DNA of 41,633 nt. Source: Puniceicoccales bacterium (GTDB taxonomy: Bacteria > Verrucomicrobiota > Verrucomicrobiia > Opitutales > LL51). Numbering within the stretch: the stretch's first letter is position 1; every line of letters starts with the position of its first letter. The notes beneath the pieces are model-generated. The model was not told the origin of the DNA and searched no databases. It worked only from the letters and a program-made list of their open reading frames with translations. This document shows, in pieces, positions 7,549 through 16,402 of this stretch. The stretch is from contig JAIRRZ010000022.1 in NCBI GenBank assembly GCA_031255715.1, forward strand, positions 1 through 41,633, in the 5' to 3' direction. Both the position numbers and the translations under genes were made by a program.

Positions 7549-9018
7549 TTACTCCTGTTCTGGCTTTAGGGAAGGAAAGAGTATAACATCCCGAATACTT
7601 TCGGCGCCGGTCAATAGAACGACGAGACGATCAATACCGATACCCATACCTCCGGCAGGTGGCATACCGTATTCGAGTGCCCGTAGAAAGTCGTTGTCTA
7701 AATTTTGAATATCTTCACCAATTTGAGTTTCGAACATCTGCCGTTGGATGAAAGGATCATTTTGCTCCGAATATGCCGGTGCAATTTCTTGTCCATTGAT
7801 ACAGAGTTCGAAGACATCGAGTAATTGGGAATTATTCTGGTTCAATTTTGCAAGTGGGCAAAGTTCTTTAGGTAATTGCAAAACAAAAGTTGGATTAATT
7901 AAATTGGGTTCGACAAGTTTGCTATAGATGGCATTAGTAATTTCAAAATCTTCGGCGTGGGGATCGATTTCGATGGAACGTTGCTGACAAACTTGCAATT
8001 TTTTTTCTCGAGAATAGGAAAACCAATGGGGATCGTCCAGTGCTTGAGTAACCAAATCGCCATAATTGGCCTGGTTCCATTCGCCTCCCAATTCGATTTT
8101 CACACCATCATAGCGTGTAATTGTTGTGGTACCGAGGACGGTCATAGCAAGGTGTAAAATTAAACTTTTGACGAGTTCCATCATACCAAAATGGTCTGTA
8201 TAGGCCTGGTAAAGTTCGATCATAGTAAATTCGGGATTATGTTTACGGGAAAGGCCTTCATTGCGGAAGACGCGACCGATTTCGAATACGCGATCAAATC
8301 CAGCGATGAGCATGCGTTTTAGATAGAGCTCAAGGGCAATTCGCAAATAGAAGTCATGATTGAGAGCATTCATATGAGTTATGAAAGGTTTGGCGGCGGC
8401 GCCACCGGCGATATGGTGGAGCATGGGCGTTTCGACCTCAGTATATTCTCGATTCCAAAGAAATCGACGAATTTCTTTAATAATTTGTGTGCGTTTGAAA
8501 GCGCGGTCACGGGATTCGGCATTGACGATAAGATCGAGGTAGCGTTGGCGATAGATTTGATCATCGTTGACGAGACCGTGCCATTTTTCGGGAAGCGGAC
8601 GGAGAGATTTAGAAACTAGAGTAATTATTTTTGCGCGGACGGTAATTTCTTCGGTTTTAGTTTTAAAGAGTGGACCAGAAATGCCGATAATATCACCGAT
8701 ATCGAATTTTTTAAATTCGGCGTAGGTCGATTCGTCGAGGTCATTTTGGGAAACGTAGACTTGGATTTTTCCGTCTCGGTCGAGGAGTTTAATGAAAGCT
8801 GCCTTGCCCATATCGCGGAAAACGACAATTCGGCCAGCGATAGAAAATTGTTGATCGGAGTTTTCGGTATAGCTGCTAATGGCTTGGGCACTAGTATGCA
8901 TTTGTGGGCAATTTTGGCGAAAAGGATCGGAACCCTGAGCGCGCATTTGGGCAAGTTTTGCCTTTCTGACGGCAAAAACATCGCCTGTGTGAAAATCATC
9001 ATCAAATAGGGAATTCAT
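7549..9018 (-). CDS. lysS: Lysyl-tRNA synthetase, class II
   Basis: Encodes 489 residues from ATG 9018. The N-terminal OB-fold anticodon-binding domain (about 55-165) contains IAGRIVVFRDMGKAAFIKL. The class II catalytic core follows with motif 2 (FEIGRVFRNEGLSRKHNPEFTM) and motif 3 (GGMGIGIDRLVVLLTG), ending in the lysyl-type RDVILFPSLKPE. It is a complete enzyme of usual length. It lies downstream of mraY on the same strand after a 200-bp AT-rich gap with no visible gene, and is followed by the cloverleaf palindrome. Confidence 0.97.
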   Translation of the reverse strand: MNSLFDDDFHTGDVFAVRKAKLAQMRAQGSDPFRQNCPQMHTSAQAISSYTENSDQQFSIAGRIVVFRDMGKAAFIKLLDRDGKIQVYVSQNDLDESTYAEFKKFDIGDIIGISGPLFKTKTEEITVRAKIITLVSKSLRPLPEKWHGLVNDDQIYRQRYLDLIVNAESRDRAFKRTQIIKEIRRFLWNREYTEVETPMLHHIAGGAAAKPFITHMNALNHDFYLRIALELYLKRMLIAGFDRVFEIGRVFRNEGLSRKHNPEFTMIELYQAYTDHFGMMELVKSLILHLAMTVLGTTTITRYDGVKIELGGEWNQANYGDLVTQALDDPHWFSYSREKKLQVCQQRSIEIDPHAEDFEITNAIYSKLVEPNLINPTFVLQLPKELCPLAKLNQNNSQLLDVFELCINGQEIAPAYSEQNDPFIQRQMFETQIGEDIQNLDNDFLRALEYGMPPAGGMGIGIDRLVVLLTGAESIRDVILFPSLKPEQE

Positions 9019-9216
9019 TGTGAAAATAATTCAAAGGAATTATTGCAACTAGAAAAGAAAAATAAAAAAACGATTGGATTTATTTTTAAGAAATTCATTA
9101 ATATTTTGTTCCAATTATTTGTTTTTGTCGTAGTATTTTTCTAGTATTTAATTTGGGCTGATTTCATTTTCTTCTTGAATTCCTTTCTTGCTAGAAGACA
9201 TGTTCAAAAAATGAGA

Positions 9217-10323
9217 CTAGCGGAAAAATGCGTATAATCCTACGCATCCTAGTAATGATAGAAAAGTACTAACGATCCAACATCGTACCGTAATTTTTGT
9301 TTCATGGTACCCTGATAGTTCAAAATGATGGTGAATGGGGGCCATTTTAAAAACACGTCGTTTATTACAGAACTTATAGCAAAATACTTGTAAAATATCC
9401 GATAATGCTTCAATTACAAAAATACCACCCGCAATGACGAGATGAAATGGATGATTTGCTAAAAATGCGATGATTCCGATTAGAGCTCCAAGGGAAAGCG
9501 ATCCTATATCTCCCATAAAAATCGCTGCAGGATAAGCATTATACCATAAAAATACAACCACAGCACCTAGGGCTGCTGCACAGATGACCGCTAATTCACT
9601 GTTGCCGGAAATGGAAACACAAGGTATGAATGCTGCGATTTGTGCATTTCCAGTGGCAATAGAAACTACGGCTAAAAAAAGCAAAACAGGAATGGTACAA
9701 CCCGCTGCGAGACCGTCGAGCCCATCCGTTAAATTGACGGAATTGCTGGTGCCGGCAAGTACGAAAAAAAGAAAAATTGCAAGTAAAATCGGCGAAGAAA
9801 TGGTGAGGTATTTATGGGTAAATGGAATGGGCATGGTGGTGTATCGTTCCCAAAAATCTGGGAAATGACGTAGTGCTACAATAATTCCTACGGATGCAAT
9901 AAGTTGAATGAGTAATTTGATGCGTCCAGGCATTCCTTTGATGTTTTTAGTGCGAATTTTGGCAAAATCATCGATGAAACCTATGGCAATACAGAGAAGA
10001 TAGTTGCAAAGCGTAATCGCAACTTGCGTATTCCAACGCACAGCAACCGCAGTTCCTACAAGCGTTGCCGCAATAATTATAATGCCGCCCATGGTCGGTG
10101 TATGTACCTTTGGACTATGCAACGTGGCGAGATTGCGAACTTCCTTTTGATTGCGAAAGATTTGTTCCAATTTAAATTTTTTAAAATATTTTATAACCAT
10201 TGGGGCGAGAAGAACTGCCACTAAAAATGATACAGAAAATGCCAAAACCATTCGTCCTAGCACATATATCAATTCCATTAGGTTATGAATTATTTGTTCA
10301 TACGCCTTGTTAATGTGAAACAT
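9217..10323 (-). CDS. mraY: Phospho-N-acetylmuramoyl-pentapeptide transferase
   Basis: Transfers phospho-MurNAc-pentapeptide to undecaprenyl phosphate to make lipid I at the inner membrane. Encodes 368 residues from ATG 10323, with about ten membrane helices. Signatures are TPTMGG near 75, the Asp-Asp of GFIDDFAK, NLTDGLDGLAAG, FMGDIGSLSLGALIG and the IHHHFE loop near 330. It stands apart from a classical dcw cluster here. It diverges from the gmhA-like gene, so the 95-bp gap should hold both promoters. With mpl and a NagZ-like enzyme it shows the organism makes and recycles peptidoglycan. Confidence 0.97.
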   Translation of the reverse strand: MFHINKAYEQIIHNLMELIYVLGRMVLAFSVSFLVAVLLAPMVIKYFKKFKLEQIFRNQKEVRNLATLHSPKVHTPTMGGIIIIAATLVGTAVAVRWNTQVAITLCNYLLCIAIGFIDDFAKIRTKNIKGMPGRIKLLIQLIASVGIIVALRHFPDFWERYTTMPIPFTHKYLTISSPILLAIFLFFVLAGTSNSVNLTDGLDGLAAGCTIPVLLFLAVVSIATGNAQIAAFIPCVSISGNSELAVICAAALGAVVVFLWYNAYPAAIFMGDIGSLSLGALIGIIAFLANHPFHLVIAGGIFVIEALSDILQVFCYKFCNKRRVFKMAPIHHHFELSGYHETKITVRCWIVSTFLSLLGCVGLYAFFR

Positions 10324-10417
10324 AAAAACTTAGTTCATTTAAGTATCCGATAATATTTTTCAAGATTACAGTACTATTTTCTCGCGTGCATTGAAAATTT
10401 TACAATTTTTAAAACGC

Positions 10418-11023
10418 ATGAATGCTTTTAGACTCCTATTGGAACGGTATCCGCCGTTGAATATCTGCTGCGATGCCATCGTGCACGCATGCGATATTTT
10501 AATAACTTCTTTTAAAATGGGTGGAAAATTATTGATTGCGGGTAATGGTGGCAGCGCAGCAGATGCGGGACACATTTCTGGGGAATTATTGAAAAGTTTT
10601 CATAGAAAACGATCCATTCCGCGGGATATTGCCGCAAAGATTGATCCGGAAATGGCTTTAAATCTGGAGGGAGCGTTGCCGACGATTCCGCTACCCGATT
10701 TGGTTTCCTTTCATACGGCCTATGCGAATGATCGCAGCGCGGAATATAGCTTTGCGCAGCTTGTTTTAGCTTTAGGGAACGAAAATGATGTACTATTGGC
10801 TCTATCGACTTCTGGAAACTCGAAGAATATCATCCATGCAATTCGGATTGCTTTGGCGAAAAATTTGAAAGTGGTTGGCTTAACTGGGCGTAGCGGTGGT
10901 ATGATGCGCGCTTTATGTACGGCATGTATTTGTGTTCCCGAAGATGAAACCTTTAAAATTCAGGAATTACATTTACCGGTTTACCATGCACTGTGCCAGG
11001 CTATTGAAGCTCATTTCTTCTGA
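10418..11023 (+). CDS. SIS-domain phosphoheptose isomerase-like protein
   Basis: Encodes 201 residues from the ATG at 10418, chosen over a TTG at 10391 because the family N-terminus starts about here. The SIS fold is marked by KLLIAGNGGSAADAGHISGEL and LALSTSGNSKNIIHAI, and VGLTGRSGG, KIQELHLPVYHALCQAIE matches GmhA-type proteins. GmhA converts sedoheptulose 7-phosphate to a heptose phosphate for the LPS inner core. An insertion near 60-100 (IPRDIAAKIDPEMALNLEG) is seen in many GmhA-like proteins, so the exact sugar is not certain; DiaA-type roles are less likely. It precedes yajC by 95 bp. Confidence 0.82.
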   Translation: MNAFRLLLERYPPLNICCDAIVHACDILITSFKMGGKLLIAGNGGSAADAGHISGELLKSFHRKRSIPRDIAAKIDPEMALNLEGALPTIPLPDLVSFHTAYANDRSAEYSFAQLVLALGNENDVLLALSTSGNSKNIIHAIRIALAKNLKVVGLTGRSGGMMRALCTACICVPEDETFKIQELHLPVYHALCQAIEAHFF

Positions 11024-11117
11024 TTATTCACTAAATTTTATGATACGTTGAGGCAAAAACTGGAAATATTTAGAAAAGAAAACTTGCGGTTTTTGTGCAA
11101 GTATTTTCATAGAGATC

Positions 11118-11408
11118 ATGATTTGGGTGATAGCAACAGAACATGCGTCGGGACGCATGCCAGGGATGGAGATGCTTATTATGCTTTTTCTGTTCCTGGG
11201 TATGTGGTTTATTCTTATTGCTCCACAGAAAAAGAAGCAGAAAAAACATGAAGAAATGATTAATGCCCTGGCGAAGGGCGATAAGGTGCTAACCATGGCA
11301 GGGATTTTTGGCGAAATTTGTGATGTGAAACCCGATCGCTTTGCAGTAAAAGTCAGCGAACATACCACTTTAGAAGTTCATCGTTCCTGCATCACTACGA
11401 AATTATAG
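11118..11408 (+). CDS. yajC: Preprotein translocase accessory subunit YajC
   Basis: A small membrane protein that associates with SecDF and the Sec translocon. Encodes 96 residues from ATG 11118. There is one transmembrane helix (about 17-36, LIMLFLFLGMWFILIAPQ), then the family signature QKKKQKKHEEMINALAKGDKVLTMAGIFGEI and a short beta-rich tail ending at HRSCITTKL. It is probably co-transcribed with the SIS-domain gene and followed by a hairpin terminator. The many signal peptides in this window fit an active Sec pathway. Confidence 0.93.
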   Translation: MIWVIATEHASGRMPGMEMLIMLFLFLGMWFILIAPQKKKQKKHEEMINALAKGDKVLTMAGIFGEICDVKPDRFAVKVSEHTTLEVHRSCITTKL

Positions 11409-11487
11409 TTTTTTTCTTGTTTTTTTTGAATTTTTCAAAAACTAAAGAGTATCGTTAAAAGTATTTTCTTATTCATAAAGTTATACC

Positions 11488-11533
11488 AAACCGATAAGTT
11501 CTAGAAATATTTTCATAGTGCTTATCGGTTTTT
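11488..11533 (+). terminator. Intrinsic terminator after yajC
   Basis: An 11-bp perfect stem, aaaccgataag at 11488-11498 with cttatcggttt from 11521, has a loop of about 22 nt and runs into a short T-run (ttttt). It lies 80 bp after the yajC stop. Confidence 0.7.
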
Positions 11534-11662
11534 ATGCATTTATTCCTTTCGCTTTTTGTTTATAAATCACGATTTTTATCTTATTTTTATTTTTTTATCA
11601 CAAATATGTTGTAAAAATAAATTCACGCGCTATGCTTATGTCATCCGATAGGGAAATTAAAT

Positions 11663-13762
11663 ATGAAAAAATTAATAAACATAACAATGATGATGGGAGG
11701 GTTCATAGGGTTAAGAGGATCAATGCCGGACAGTACCCCCCTGGTATTCAAAATAGATCCATTCTATGCTACGTCGTTATTTCAATGTAAGGAAAATATG
11801 CCCCTGGTACTCAAAGATGAGCATGAATTCCATGTTGCACCGTGGTTCGAAGCGATTCAGCCCGATTTATTATACCTGATCAAGCGCAGCTATATGCTTA
11901 CAAAACGGGAAAGCGATGGCATATTCCGTAATGAGCATCGCATGTTGTTTGGAGATTCGGCATTTTATGTTTCAGAAACCGGTCACCAGTGGATTTGTGA
12001 TCGAAATTTTACCGGTATCCATGGCAACCTTAATTCTCGTATTGGAAATATATTAAATGTTGCCTTTGAAGCGATTACACTGGGAAAATTTTCTCCAGAA
12101 ATTGATTTTCCGGGATACGTTGCAGTACTGGAAAATGATCCATATCCCGTTATTTGCGTGACATTGCGGGGGAGTCAAGGGGAAGATTTTCAGCCAGGAT
12201 CTGGGTTACTTAGTGCCAGTTGGGCGACAAATTATGATGCGGGACCGTTGGAAGTCGACCCGGAATTGTACGGATTTGTTGGAAAGATGCACAGTGGCTA
12301 TTTGACGAAAATAAATTCTTGTAATTTACCACGGGAGGCGTTTGAACAAATAGTTGACGAGCGAGAAATCGTTAATCCTTTACAATCGAGGGAGGATTTA
12401 GATTTTATTTATCCACTTTTTGAAAGTATTCGGTGTGCCATAGAGCAAATTCCCGAAGAGAGACGCAGCAATATTCGTTTCGTTGTGACAGGCCACAGTC
12501 AGGGAGGTGGATTAGCTCAAGTTGCTTTGCCGCTCATTATTAATCAATTTGGAAGAATGATTCCCGGATTTATCAATAATACGGAAACACCGCGATTTTT
12601 TGGATACTTTTTATCGGCTCCGCGGGTTGCCGCAGATCAGGAAACGGTTGATTCTTACAATGCGTTGGTAGGTTACGATAATATAATTAATCATTTTGCT
12701 TTTCGCGATGTCGTTACGATGGCTTGCCTGCATGGCTATAAAACATTGGGTCATTTGGCATGTGATTCGGCAAGGGATGTGTTACATCGCGGTATTTGTT
12801 CAGAAATTGCTTATAATAATCGCATGCTTTTGCTTAGTTTTATCAAAGCGTGCATGGATACCAATGGCTTTGACATAGGCGATGATCAGCATTGGATTTT
12901 GAACGAAAATCAAGAATTGATCGTTTGTTGGGATGAAATCGGGCATTTACTGTCGCATAAATCATTTACCTATGAACAAATTAATCAGGAAAACGTTGTG
13001 AATTTATTCAACCTCGCGCTCAATCAATATCGAAAAAGGAATAGTATTGATGGGGATTCCTATTTTACTGCAGACCAGATTTCGTGGGATTGTGATTGGG
13101 ATGAAATTCAAAGAATTTGTCGCGGTGATTTATTTCCACATGAAATCCAACTCAATGAAAAAACTTGCGCCATGCTTGATCGAATTGTCGACAATATCTA
13201 TGGTAATACGGTTATATATTCATCGAGTGGACGGTTTAACGTCATTGCTTTGGTGGATACGGTACTCGATTTGTTAGATGCTGGACGCGGTAGAGAAAAT
13301 TCCGGAGGATGTTGGGAGTGTTTAAAACGTAGTTTATGCTGTTGCTGTTCCATCTTTGGGCGTTCCGGTGTTAAATCCGATTTTGATTTTAATCCAGATT
13401 TTAAAGCATTACTGAAATCCAAGGGCATTGATTCTGATGGTCAAGAAATGATTAAATTGGGAGGTAGTACGCTAATTGCCTATTTGCATTTCGGGTCAGG
13501 AGCCAATAGATTTAATACAAAATTATTTGATAAATTTTTACCTTCTCGCAATTTAGGATTGGCTCTAGAAAATGGAGCAATAGTAGCCACTGAGCGGAGT
13601 CCGGTATTGCATTCAGAAGTAAAAGAAATGTCTATACCCACTGAACATGAATTTCATGAGACAGAAACGCAAACCCATCGATCATCGAATGTTATTTTCA
13701 GGGCACGGCGGTTAGGTGATACAAATCCTGAGAATTTAAGGCATCATAATACAATGCAATAA
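11663..13762 (+). CDS. Large secreted lipase-like (alpha/beta hydrolase) protein with Cys cluster
   Basis: Encodes 699 residues. The N-terminus (MKKLINITMMMGGFIG) is a short possible signal sequence. The lipase class 3-like core spans about 150-360. The nucleophile elbow is GHSQGG with Ser279, preceded by a strand (NIRFVVT). Asp349 in AFRDVVTM sits where the family has its Asp, and a His shortly after (HGYKTLGH) could complete the triad. PVICVTLRGSQG near 170 resembles the oxyanion strand. The last 340 residues have no recognised domain but hold a striking CWECLKRSLCCCCSIFG at about 551-567. It stands alone with its own AT-rich leader. A phospholipase effector is plausible but not shown. Confidence 0.72.
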   Translation: MKKLINITMMMGGFIGLRGSMPDSTPLVFKIDPFYATSLFQCKENMPLVLKDEHEFHVAPWFEAIQPDLLYLIKRSYMLTKRESDGIFRNEHRMLFGDSAFYVSETGHQWICDRNFTGIHGNLNSRIGNILNVAFEAITLGKFSPEIDFPGYVAVLENDPYPVICVTLRGSQGEDFQPGSGLLSASWATNYDAGPLEVDPELYGFVGKMHSGYLTKINSCNLPREAFEQIVDEREIVNPLQSREDLDFIYPLFESIRCAIEQIPEERRSNIRFVVTGHSQGGGLAQVALPLIINQFGRMIPGFINNTETPRFFGYFLSAPRVAADQETVDSYNALVGYDNIINHFAFRDVVTMACLHGYKTLGHLACDSARDVLHRGICSEIAYNNRMLLLSFIKACMDTNGFDIGDDQHWILNENQELIVCWDEIGHLLSHKSFTYEQINQENVVNLFNLALNQYRKRNSIDGDSYFTADQISWDCDWDEIQRICRGDLFPHEIQLNEKTCAMLDRIVDNIYGNTVIYSSSGRFNVIALVDTVLDLLDAGRGRENSGGCWECLKRSLCCCCSIFGRSGVKSDFDFNPDFKALLKSKGIDSDGQEMIKLGGSTLIAYLHFGSGANRFNTKLFDKFLPSRNLGLALENGAIVATERSPVLHSEVKEMSIPTEHEFHETETQTHRSSNVIFRARRLGDTNPENLRHHNTMQ

Positions 13763-13810
13763 TCATTTTCTGGGAAGAATTTCCCGAAAACAAAAAACCC
13801 ATCCATCAAA

Positions 13811-13843
13811 AACTAAAAAGGGGCCTGTTCATCGAACAGGCCC
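13811..13843 (-). terminator. Intrinsic terminator after the FKBP gene
   Basis: A 10-bp perfect stem, gggcctgttc-atc-gaacaggccc (13821-13843), is followed on the minus strand by ctttttagtt. It lies 37 bp after the FKBP stop. A second, weaker hairpin on the plus strand at about 13770 (gggaagaatttccc) may end the lipase transcript. Confidence 0.85.
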
Positions 13844-13879
13844 TCAATAATGCGATGTATATAATACAAAAATTTTTTA

Positions 13880-14770
13880 TTATTTGGCAGTGGTCGTTTT
13901 GACACTTGGCTTAGATTCTTCTTTACCCTTAGATGTTTCCTGACCGTTTGGTTTTTCTTTAGATGCTTCTTTGCTGTTTGGCTCTTTTTTCCCCAGCGTT
14001 GGATGTTTAATTTCATGGACTTCCACCGTAAAATCTAAAGTCGATCCTCCGGGAATGGGACCAGAAGGTGTATCACCATAGCCACTTTCGGGAGGAATAA
14101 TCACACGCATTTTACCGCCTACGCCGATTTGTTGCATTGCTTCACGTAGACCCACAATGAGCGCGTTTGAGGTGACAGTAATTGGAGTGCTTGCTTTATC
14201 GAAAGTCTTTCCATCGGTCAACTTTCCTTCGTAAGTTATCGTAACTACAGAATCATCGGTGGCACGTTCACTATCACCTGATTTTTCAATTTTTATGATG
14301 CATCCTGAATCTAATCGTCGCCAACCTCCTTCAGCCTGTCTTGCGCTTATGAATTTCTTACCTTCCTCTTTATTTTTATTGGATAGATCTGTTTCTTTTT
14401 GTTGGAGAAGTTCCTGGAGGCCTCCTATATCCTCTGGATTTATGGGATTTTCTTCACCATTTAGTGCTGCTGATACACCTTCAACGATGACCCTGCGCTC
14501 CTCAGCATCAAAACCGAAACTAATGAGTCCGCCATTGGCAACTAATATATGACCAAGCCCTTTTAAATACTTCGTTTTTTGAGCATTTTGGGCAGTGGCG
14601 CTTTGGGGGCCTACTGAAGTCGGTGCTCCGGCAGTGGGCGATGAAGCCGGCAGAGCATCTTTTGCTGGAAGTGCAGAAGATGTATGTGCCGCTGGTGCAG
14701 CCAATACGTGTAACGAAAACCCGCCTAAAAATGCGGATAGAACAAATAAATCTTTCCAATTATTCATCAT
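13880..14770 (-). CDS. Secreted FKBP-type peptidyl-prolyl isomerase (Mip/FkpA-like)
   Basis: Encodes about 296 residues from ATG 14770 with an aagga ribosome binding site just upstream; a second ATG at 14767 is equally possible. The protein has a signal peptide ending LHVLAAPA, an Ala/Pro/Ser-rich linker (about 27-62) and a helical Mip-like dimerisation region (about 65-150). The FKBP domain follows at about 170-255 (VVTITYEGKLTDGKTFDKA, GLREAMQQIGVGGKMRVIIPP, ESGYGD, GSTLDFTVEVHEI). It ends in a hydrophilic Lys/Glu/Ser tail of about 40 residues with repeated SKE-type blocks. Such proteins fold periplasmic proteins, and Mip homologues aid intracellular survival; either could apply. Confidence 0.92.
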   Translation of the reverse strand: MMNNWKDLFVLSAFLGGFSLHVLAAPAAHTSSALPAKDALPASSPTAGAPTSVGPQSATAQNAQKTKYLKGLGHILVANGGLISFGFDAEERRVIVEGVSAALNGEENPINPEDIGGLQELLQQKETDLSNKNKEEGKKFISARQAEGGWRRLDSGCIIKIEKSGDSERATDDSVVTITYEGKLTDGKTFDKASTPITVTSNALIVGLREAMQQIGVGGKMRVIIPPESGYGDTPSGPIPGGSTLDFTVEVHEIKHPTLGKKEPNSKEASKEKPNGQETSKGKEESKPSVKTTTAK

Positions 14771-14879
14771 CAATTCCTTGAGTATCGTTCAAGCTAGAAA
14801 AAATGGAGAAAGAATCAAGAAAATAATGGCAAAAAACTTTTATGGGATAAAAGTTAAATTTTTTTAGCACGATTTTTTA

Positions 14880-14945
14880 ATTAAAATTGTTTTTAATTAA
14901 AAATATTAAAGCCCCGCCCTGCGGCTTCGCCGCGGGCGGGGCTTT
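14880..14945. repeat. AT-rich 23-bp repeat plus GC-rich palindrome
   Basis: Positions 14880-14902 are the exact reverse complement of 22458-22480. Directly after comes a palindrome with a 12-bp stem (aaagccccgccc at 14908-14919 and its complement at 14934-14945) around gcggc-ttc-gccgc, the same inner module as in the 7.4-kb cloverleaf. It lies between the divergent FKBP and coiled-coil genes, so it is not simply a terminator. A further small hairpin (cgggtatcgcccg) lies near 14971. Confidence 0.8.
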
Positions 14946-15062
14946 TAGGATCACCGGTCGTCCGGCACTACGGGTATCGCCCGTTCACAGGAATAAAAAA
15001 TCGAAAACTTTTTCAATTATACACTTGACATGTTTTCTTTTTTGAGGGAAAAATAACACGTT

Positions 15063-16340
15063 ATGAGCAACAATAATAATATAAACATTAATAAAATAAG
15101 TTTAGGAATAATCTTCTTTCTCGCATTTTCTGGAACGAGTTTTGGTTGCGCGTTGCCTGGTTATCACCGCGGGCCATGGACCTCAGATGAGGTCAAAGTG
15201 ATAGTTACTGCAGTAATGAACGACCCTTATGAAAGCCCTATGGCTATAGCTCGGAAGGCATATAATCAGTTGGGTGGCCGCCGAACCCTTCAAGTGACTG
15301 AGGCTCATGTCAATGGTACAAAAGCTGTTTTAGAAGGAGACCAAGGTATCGCAGAAGACCTTGCTCTTTGCATCGAGGCTTTGAAGGACAATCTATCGAA
15401 TTCTGAAGCCCAAAAGAACCTCGATGCAGTTATTGATCGTATTGAAAAAGAACGGATACAAAACGAGCGCAGAAGTGAACAAAATGGACAAGGTGAATTA
15501 TATGGTAAGCCGTGGGAGGAAAGGGAAGATATAGAGCTATTGACGAAGCCGTTCAAGAACGGTCGCCCAAGAATAGGCGTAGAAGGCCGGTACGTTGCTA
15601 ATTGGGGGCAAGAGGAGCAGGGGCTAGGCCCAAAAGGCAGAGATATACGAGCATGCAAAATCCGTATGAAACAATTGAATGAGGTTGCCCCTGGAGGTGA
15701 TTGCTTGCGTTGCATTGGAGAGGAAATGGAGGAAAGAAGAGGCCAGCTTGAAAATGAGATTAATATTTGCAAAAGTGAGATTGAAGGTTACAAAAATAAG
15801 GCTAATATGCTGAGGGCCCCGAGGGTTCAACCAGTGTCGTATCTAGAACAATTTGCAGAACTTCATAGACAGTGGCTTCTAGAACAAATTGTAGAACTTA
15901 ATAGACTGATAGAAAGGTGTAATACAAGGATAGAAGAAAACAGAAGAGGCCTAAAAGTTAATGAGCTTAAAAGTGAGATTGAAGCTTACAAAAGTGAGAT
16001 TAAAGCTTGCAAAAGTGAGATTAAAGCTTGCGAATATGATCTTAAAGGGCTGAGGATTCAGATAGATCAGGTGGATCACGAAGTAGTGTCGTCTCTAAAA
16101 CAAATTGCAGAACTTAGTAGACTGATAGAAAAACGTAATATAGAGATGGAAAAAATTAGTAGAAAGATAAAAGTTATGCAAGAAAACCCTAGTTTTTGTG
16201 TGAAAACATTTTTACAGAGGCCTTACTCAGAGGGCAACAGGGTAAGTGTTATTGGTCATTGGCGAGCGGAGTTAGCCGCGTTCAATAGGGAAAAAAACGA
16301 GGCCTACAGAGCAAAAAAAAGATCCGAAGCCGAAGCCTAG
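15063..16340 (+). CDS. Secreted coiled-coil protein with two possible Myb/SANT-like segments
   Basis: Encodes 425 residues from ATG 15063. A signal peptide (about 1-30) follows an Asn-rich start. Residues 38-84 (PWTSDEVKVIV to RRTLQVTEAHV) and 150-206 (PWEEREDIELL to GRDIRACKIRMKQL) have the spacing of Myb/SANT helices: Trp plus acidic start, hydrophobic helix, and a GR-x-Q/A-C-x-R-like third helix. This is my pattern reading, not a family match. From about 215 to the end it is mostly coiled coil with near-repeats (SEIEAYKSEIKACKSEIKAC; two related LEQIVELNRLIERCN-like blocks). I do not recognise the whole protein. It could be a structural surface protein or an effector. Confidence 0.7.
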   Translation: MSNNNNININKISLGIIFFLAFSGTSFGCALPGYHRGPWTSDEVKVIVTAVMNDPYESPMAIARKAYNQLGGRRTLQVTEAHVNGTKAVLEGDQGIAEDLALCIEALKDNLSNSEAQKNLDAVIDRIEKERIQNERRSEQNGQGELYGKPWEEREDIELLTKPFKNGRPRIGVEGRYVANWGQEEQGLGPKGRDIRACKIRMKQLNEVAPGGDCLRCIGEEMEERRGQLENEINICKSEIEGYKNKANMLRAPRVQPVSYLEQFAELHRQWLLEQIVELNRLIERCNTRIEENRRGLKVNELKSEIEAYKSEIKACKSEIKACEYDLKGLRIQIDQVDHEVVSSLKQIAELSRLIEKRNIEMEKISRKIKVMQENPSFCVKTFLQRPYSEGNRVSVIGHWRAELAAFNREKNEAYRAKKRSEAEA

Positions 16341-16402
16341 CCATTTTAGACAATATCAGTTGTTGAGTGAAATTTGCTTTCATTTTTTTGAGAAATTGTT
16401 CT

